Source: an uncultured Oscillospiraceae bacterium (GTDB lineage Bacteria; Bacillota; Clostridia; Oscillospirales; Oscillospiraceae). From it: a stretch of DNA of 52,443 bases. The stretch is taken from NCBI GenBank assembly GCA_949935795.1, contig CATLFX010000015.1, forward strand, positions 1 through 52,443, in the 5' to 3' direction. Below the pieces are notes generated by a model. That model saw nothing but the letters and a program-made list of their open reading frames with translations, had not been told where the DNA came from and did no database searches. The translations under genes and the position numbers were made by a program. Positions 50,065 to 52,443 of the stretch are shown one piece after another (position 1 is the stretch's first letter; every line of letters begins with the position of its first letter).

Positions 50065-52170
50065 ATGGCAAGAAAAGTAACTCTGGAAAACACACGTAAT
50101 ATCGGCATCATGGCCCACATCGACGCCGGTAAGACCACCACCACCGAGCGCATCCTGTACTACACCGGCGTGAACTACAAGATCGGCGAGACCCATGACG
50201 GCACCGCCACCATGGACTGGATGGCCCAGGAGCAGGAGCGCGGCATCACCATCACCTCCGCCGCCACCACCTGCTACTGGAAGGGCACCAAGGACCAGTT
50301 CCCCCAGACCCGGATCAACATCATTGACACCCCGGGACACGTGGACTTCACCGTAGAAGTGGAGCGCTCCCTGCGCGTACTGGACGGTTCTGTCACGGTC
50401 ATGTGCGCCAAGGGCGGCGTGGAGCCCCAGTCCGAGACCGTCTGGCGCCAGGCGGACCACTACAAGGTCCCCCGCATGATCTACGTCAACAAGATGGACA
50501 TCATGGGCGCCGACTTCTACAACGTGCTCCACATGATCCACGACCGGCTCAAGGCCAACGCCGTGCCCATCCAGCTCCCCATCGGCAAAGAGGAGACCTT
50601 CAAGGGCATCATCGACCTGGTGGAGATGGACGCCGACGTCTACTACGACGAGATGGGCAAGGATATGCGGGTGGAGGAGATCCCCGCCGACATGATGGAA
50701 CTGGCCCAGGAGTACCGCACCAAGCTGGTGGACGCCTGCGCCGACATTGACGAGGAGATCATGGAGCTGGCCCTGGAGGAGAAGCCCATTCCCCAGGAAA
50801 TGCTCCGCCGGGCCATCCGCAAGGGCACCATCGACAACCTGATGGTCCCCGTGGTGTGCGGCACGTCCTACAAGAACAAGGGCGTGCAGAAGCTGCTGGA
50901 CGCGATTGTGGACTATATGCCCGCCCCCACCGACATCCCCCCCATCAAGGGCGTCAACCCCGAGACCGAGGAGGAAGAGGAGCGCCCGTCCTCCGACGAC
51001 GAGCCCTTCTCCGCCCTGGCGTTTAAGATCGCCACCGACCCCTTTGTGGGCCGCCTGTCCTTCATCCGCGTCTATTCCGGCACGCTGAACACCGGCACCC
51101 AGGTGCTCAACTCCACCAAGAAACAGAAGGAGCGTATCGGCCGCATCCTCCAGATGCACGCCAACCACCGGGAGGACATCGAGACCGTGTATTCCGGCGA
51201 CATCGCCGCCGTCATCGGCCTGAAGAACTCCACCACCGGCGACACCCTCTGCGACGAGAAGCACCCGGTCATTTTGGAGTCCATGGAGTTCCCCGAGCCT
51301 GTCATCCGCGTGGCCATCGAGCCCAAGACCAAGGCCGGCCAGGAGAAGATGGGCATCGCCCTGATGAAGCTGGCCGAGGAGGACCCCACCTTCAAGACCT
51401 ACACCGACGAGGAGACCGGCCAGACCATTATCGCCGGCATGGGTGAGCTCCACCTGGAGATCATCGTGGACCGCCTGCTCCGCGAGTACAAGGTGGAGGC
51501 CAATGTGGGCGCGCCCCAGGTGGCCTACAAGGAGACCATCAAGAAGTCTGTCAAGCAGGACACCAAGTATGCCCGCCAGTCCGGCGGCAAGGGCCAGTAC
51601 GGCCACGTGGTCATCGAGGTGGAGCCCAACGAGCCCGGCAAGGGCTATGAGTTCCTCAACGAGATCACCGGCGGCGTCATTCCCAAGGAGTTCATCCCCG
51701 CCGTGGACGCGGGCATCCAGGGGGCCATGCAGGCCGGCGTCATGGCCGGTTATCCCGTGGTGGACGTGAAGGTCCATCTGGTGTTCGGCTCCTACCACGA
51801 GGTGGACTCCTCCGAGATGGCGTTCAAGATCGCCGGCTCCATGGCCTTCAAGGAGGCCTGCCGCAAGGCCGGGGCCTGCCTGCTGGAGCCCATCATGAAG
51901 GTGTCCGTCATCGCCCCCGAGGAGTACCTGGGCAACGTCATCGGCGACATCACCAGCCGCCGCGGACAGATCCTGGGCCAGGAGGCCCGGCCCGGCGCCC
52001 AGCAGGTGGACGCGCTTGTGCCCCTGTCCGAGATGTTCGGCTACGCCACCGACCTGCGCTCCCGCACCCAGGGCCGCGGCCAGTACACCATGGAGCCCCA
52101 CAGCTACGTGGAGATCCCCAAGAACATCGCCGAGAAGATCATCGCCCAGCGCGGACGGAAAGAGGACTAA
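50065..52170 (+). CDS. fusA: Translation elongation factor G
   Basis: GTPase that drives ribosome translocation. The 701-residue protein has the P-loop [19 protein letters not shown], switch [36 protein letters not shown], domain IV ([15 protein letters not shown]) and a C-terminal domain V ending [14 protein letters not shown]. Full length and canonical, so it is the housekeeping EF-G rather than a ribosome-protection paralogue. GGAGG lies about 10 nt before the ATG. Confidence 0.98.
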   Translation: MARKVTLENTRNIGIMAHIDAGKTTTTERILYYTGVNYKIGETHDGTATMDWMAQEQERGITITSAATTCYWKGTKDQFPQTRINIIDTPGHVDFTVEVERSLRVLDGSVTVMCAKGGVEPQSETVWRQADHYKVPRMIYVNKMDIMGADFYNVLHMIHDRLKANAVPIQLPIGKEETFKGIIDLVEMDADVYYDEMGKDMRVEEIPADMMELAQEYRTKLVDACADIDEEIMELALEEKPIPQEMLRRAIRKGTIDNLMVPVVCGTSYKNKGVQKLLDAIVDYMPAPTDIPPIKGVNPETEEEEERPSSDDEPFSALAFKIATDPFVGRLSFIRVYSGTLNTGTQVLNSTKKQKERIGRILQMHANHREDIETVYSGDIAAVIGLKNSTTGDTLCDEKHPVILESMEFPEPVIRVAIEPKTKAGQEKMGIALMKLAEEDPTFKTYTDEETGQTIIAGMGELHLEIIVDRLLREYKVEANVGAPQVAYKETIKKSVKQDTKYARQSGGKGQYGHVVIEVEPNEPGKGYEFLNEITGGVIPKEFIPAVDAGIQGAMQAGVMAGYPVVDVKVHLVFGSYHEVDSSEMAFKIAGSMAFKEACRKAGACLLEPIMKVSVIAPEEYLGNVIGDITSRRGQILGQEARPGAQQVDALVPLSEMFGYATDLRSRTQGRGQYTMEPHSYVEIPKNIAEKIIAQRGRKED

Positions 52171-52178
52171 AATAGTAG

Positions 52179-52207
52179 TTGCAATTTCCGCCGCCATAGG
52201 ATAAAAT
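52179..52207 (+). promoter_or_regulatory. tuf promoter
   Basis: TTGCAA (52179-52184), 17-bp spacer, TAAAAT (52202-52207), directly after fusA and 61 bp before tuf. It would allow extra tuf expression on top of operon transcription. Confidence 0.75.
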
Positions 52208-52268
52208 AGGCCCATCAACCTGTTTCTCTTAACTATTTATTCAACAAGTACAAGGAGGAAAACTCAAA

Positions 52269-52443
52269 ATGGCTAAGCAAAAGTTTGAGCGCAGCAAGCC
52301 CCACGTCAACATCGGCACCATCGGCCACGTTGACCACGGCAAGACCACCCTGACCGCCGCCATCACCAAGTGGCTGGCCCTCCAGGGCTTCGCTGACTAC
52401 AGCGACTACTCCAGCATCGACAGCGCCCCCGAGGAGCGCGAGC
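52269..52443 (+). CDS. tuf: Translation elongation factor Tu (partial, cut by window end)
   Basis: The first 58 residues of EF-Tu, beginning [20 protein letters not shown] and including the P-loop [15 protein letters not shown]. The segment before APEERE is [12 protein letters not shown], somewhat different from most EF-Tu. AAGGAGG is 9 nt before the ATG. The rest lies outside the window. Last visible gene of the str operon. Confidence 0.97.
   Translation, partial: MAKQKFERSKPHVNIGTIGHVDHGKTTLTAAITKWLALQGFADYSDYSSIDSAPEERE

Overview
The window comes from a GC-rich, endospore-forming Gram-positive anaerobe, most likely a clostridial gut bacterium of the Oscillospiraceae type (Flavonifractor/Lawsonibacter/Oscillibacter-like). 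This is inferred from the gene set: an alpha/beta-type spore protein behind a sigma-G-like promoter, a long clostridial form of ribosomal protein S12, YerC, a clostridial MBOAT/DHHW/DUF4358 cluster and 2-hydroxyacyl-CoA dehydratase-type proteins. Coding sequence is strongly GC-rich except at about 39400-40050. Many promoters are near-ideal sigma-A sites with 16-17 bp spacers. I found no rRNA, tRNA or CRISPR array.

Layout. 1-122 is the end of an unidentified gene. A GH2 beta-galactosidase follows (427-3201). On the minus strand is a copper-resistance unit, csoR then copA, with a promoter and a palindromic CsoR-type operator; CopA carries a second, C-terminal HMA domain that may also be made alone as a CopZ-like chaperone. 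After a MITE-like repeat come purA (minus) and, divergently, yerC-methyltransferase-hslO. Next on the plus strand are a DUF362 protein, a ktrB-ktrA potassium system, a DUF4430 protein with an ECF S component, and a three-gene acyl-CoA dehydratase/activase-like operon. The minus strand from 17.9 to 30.6 kb holds a heterodimeric ABC exporter, a hybrid histidine kinase coupled to a solute-binding lipoprotein, a surface O-acylation cluster (MBOAT, DHHW, two DUF4358 lipoproteins) and uridine kinase. The plus strand then carries trmL, a glycolytic run (pgk, tpiA, small ORF, gpmI, small ORF, eno) and a YbaK-type deacylase.

The 37.5-41.7 kb stretch is an accessory graveyard. It holds a tandem repeat array, a frameshifted DUF7768-like pseudogene, an IS1182-like transposase that has lost its third catalytic region, a low-GC membrane protein with its own promoter and terminator, a serine recombinase pseudogene with at least three lesions, and a spore-protein gene with a replaced C-terminus. 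Beyond it are an M24 peptidase, a small membrane protein, an endonuclease IV-like TIM-barrel protein and a YqeG phosphatase (minus strand). Then come an unknown protein, the niacin repressor NiaR, an XRE-family membrane regulator, a PTS_EIIC_2-type transporter behind a candidate NiaR operator, and the str operon (L7Ae-like, rpsL, rpsG, fusA, start of tuf).

The most unusual signal is a family of hairpin-headed repeats (about 55-115 bp per unit, at four or five loci). In every case the hairpin end sits within about 16 nt of, or overlaps, the stop codon of the upstream gene, always in the orientation of transcription. One copy supplies the stop codon of an ABC transporter gene. Two other insertion-like repeats with direct-repeat flanks are present; one has rewritten the C-terminus of TrmL.
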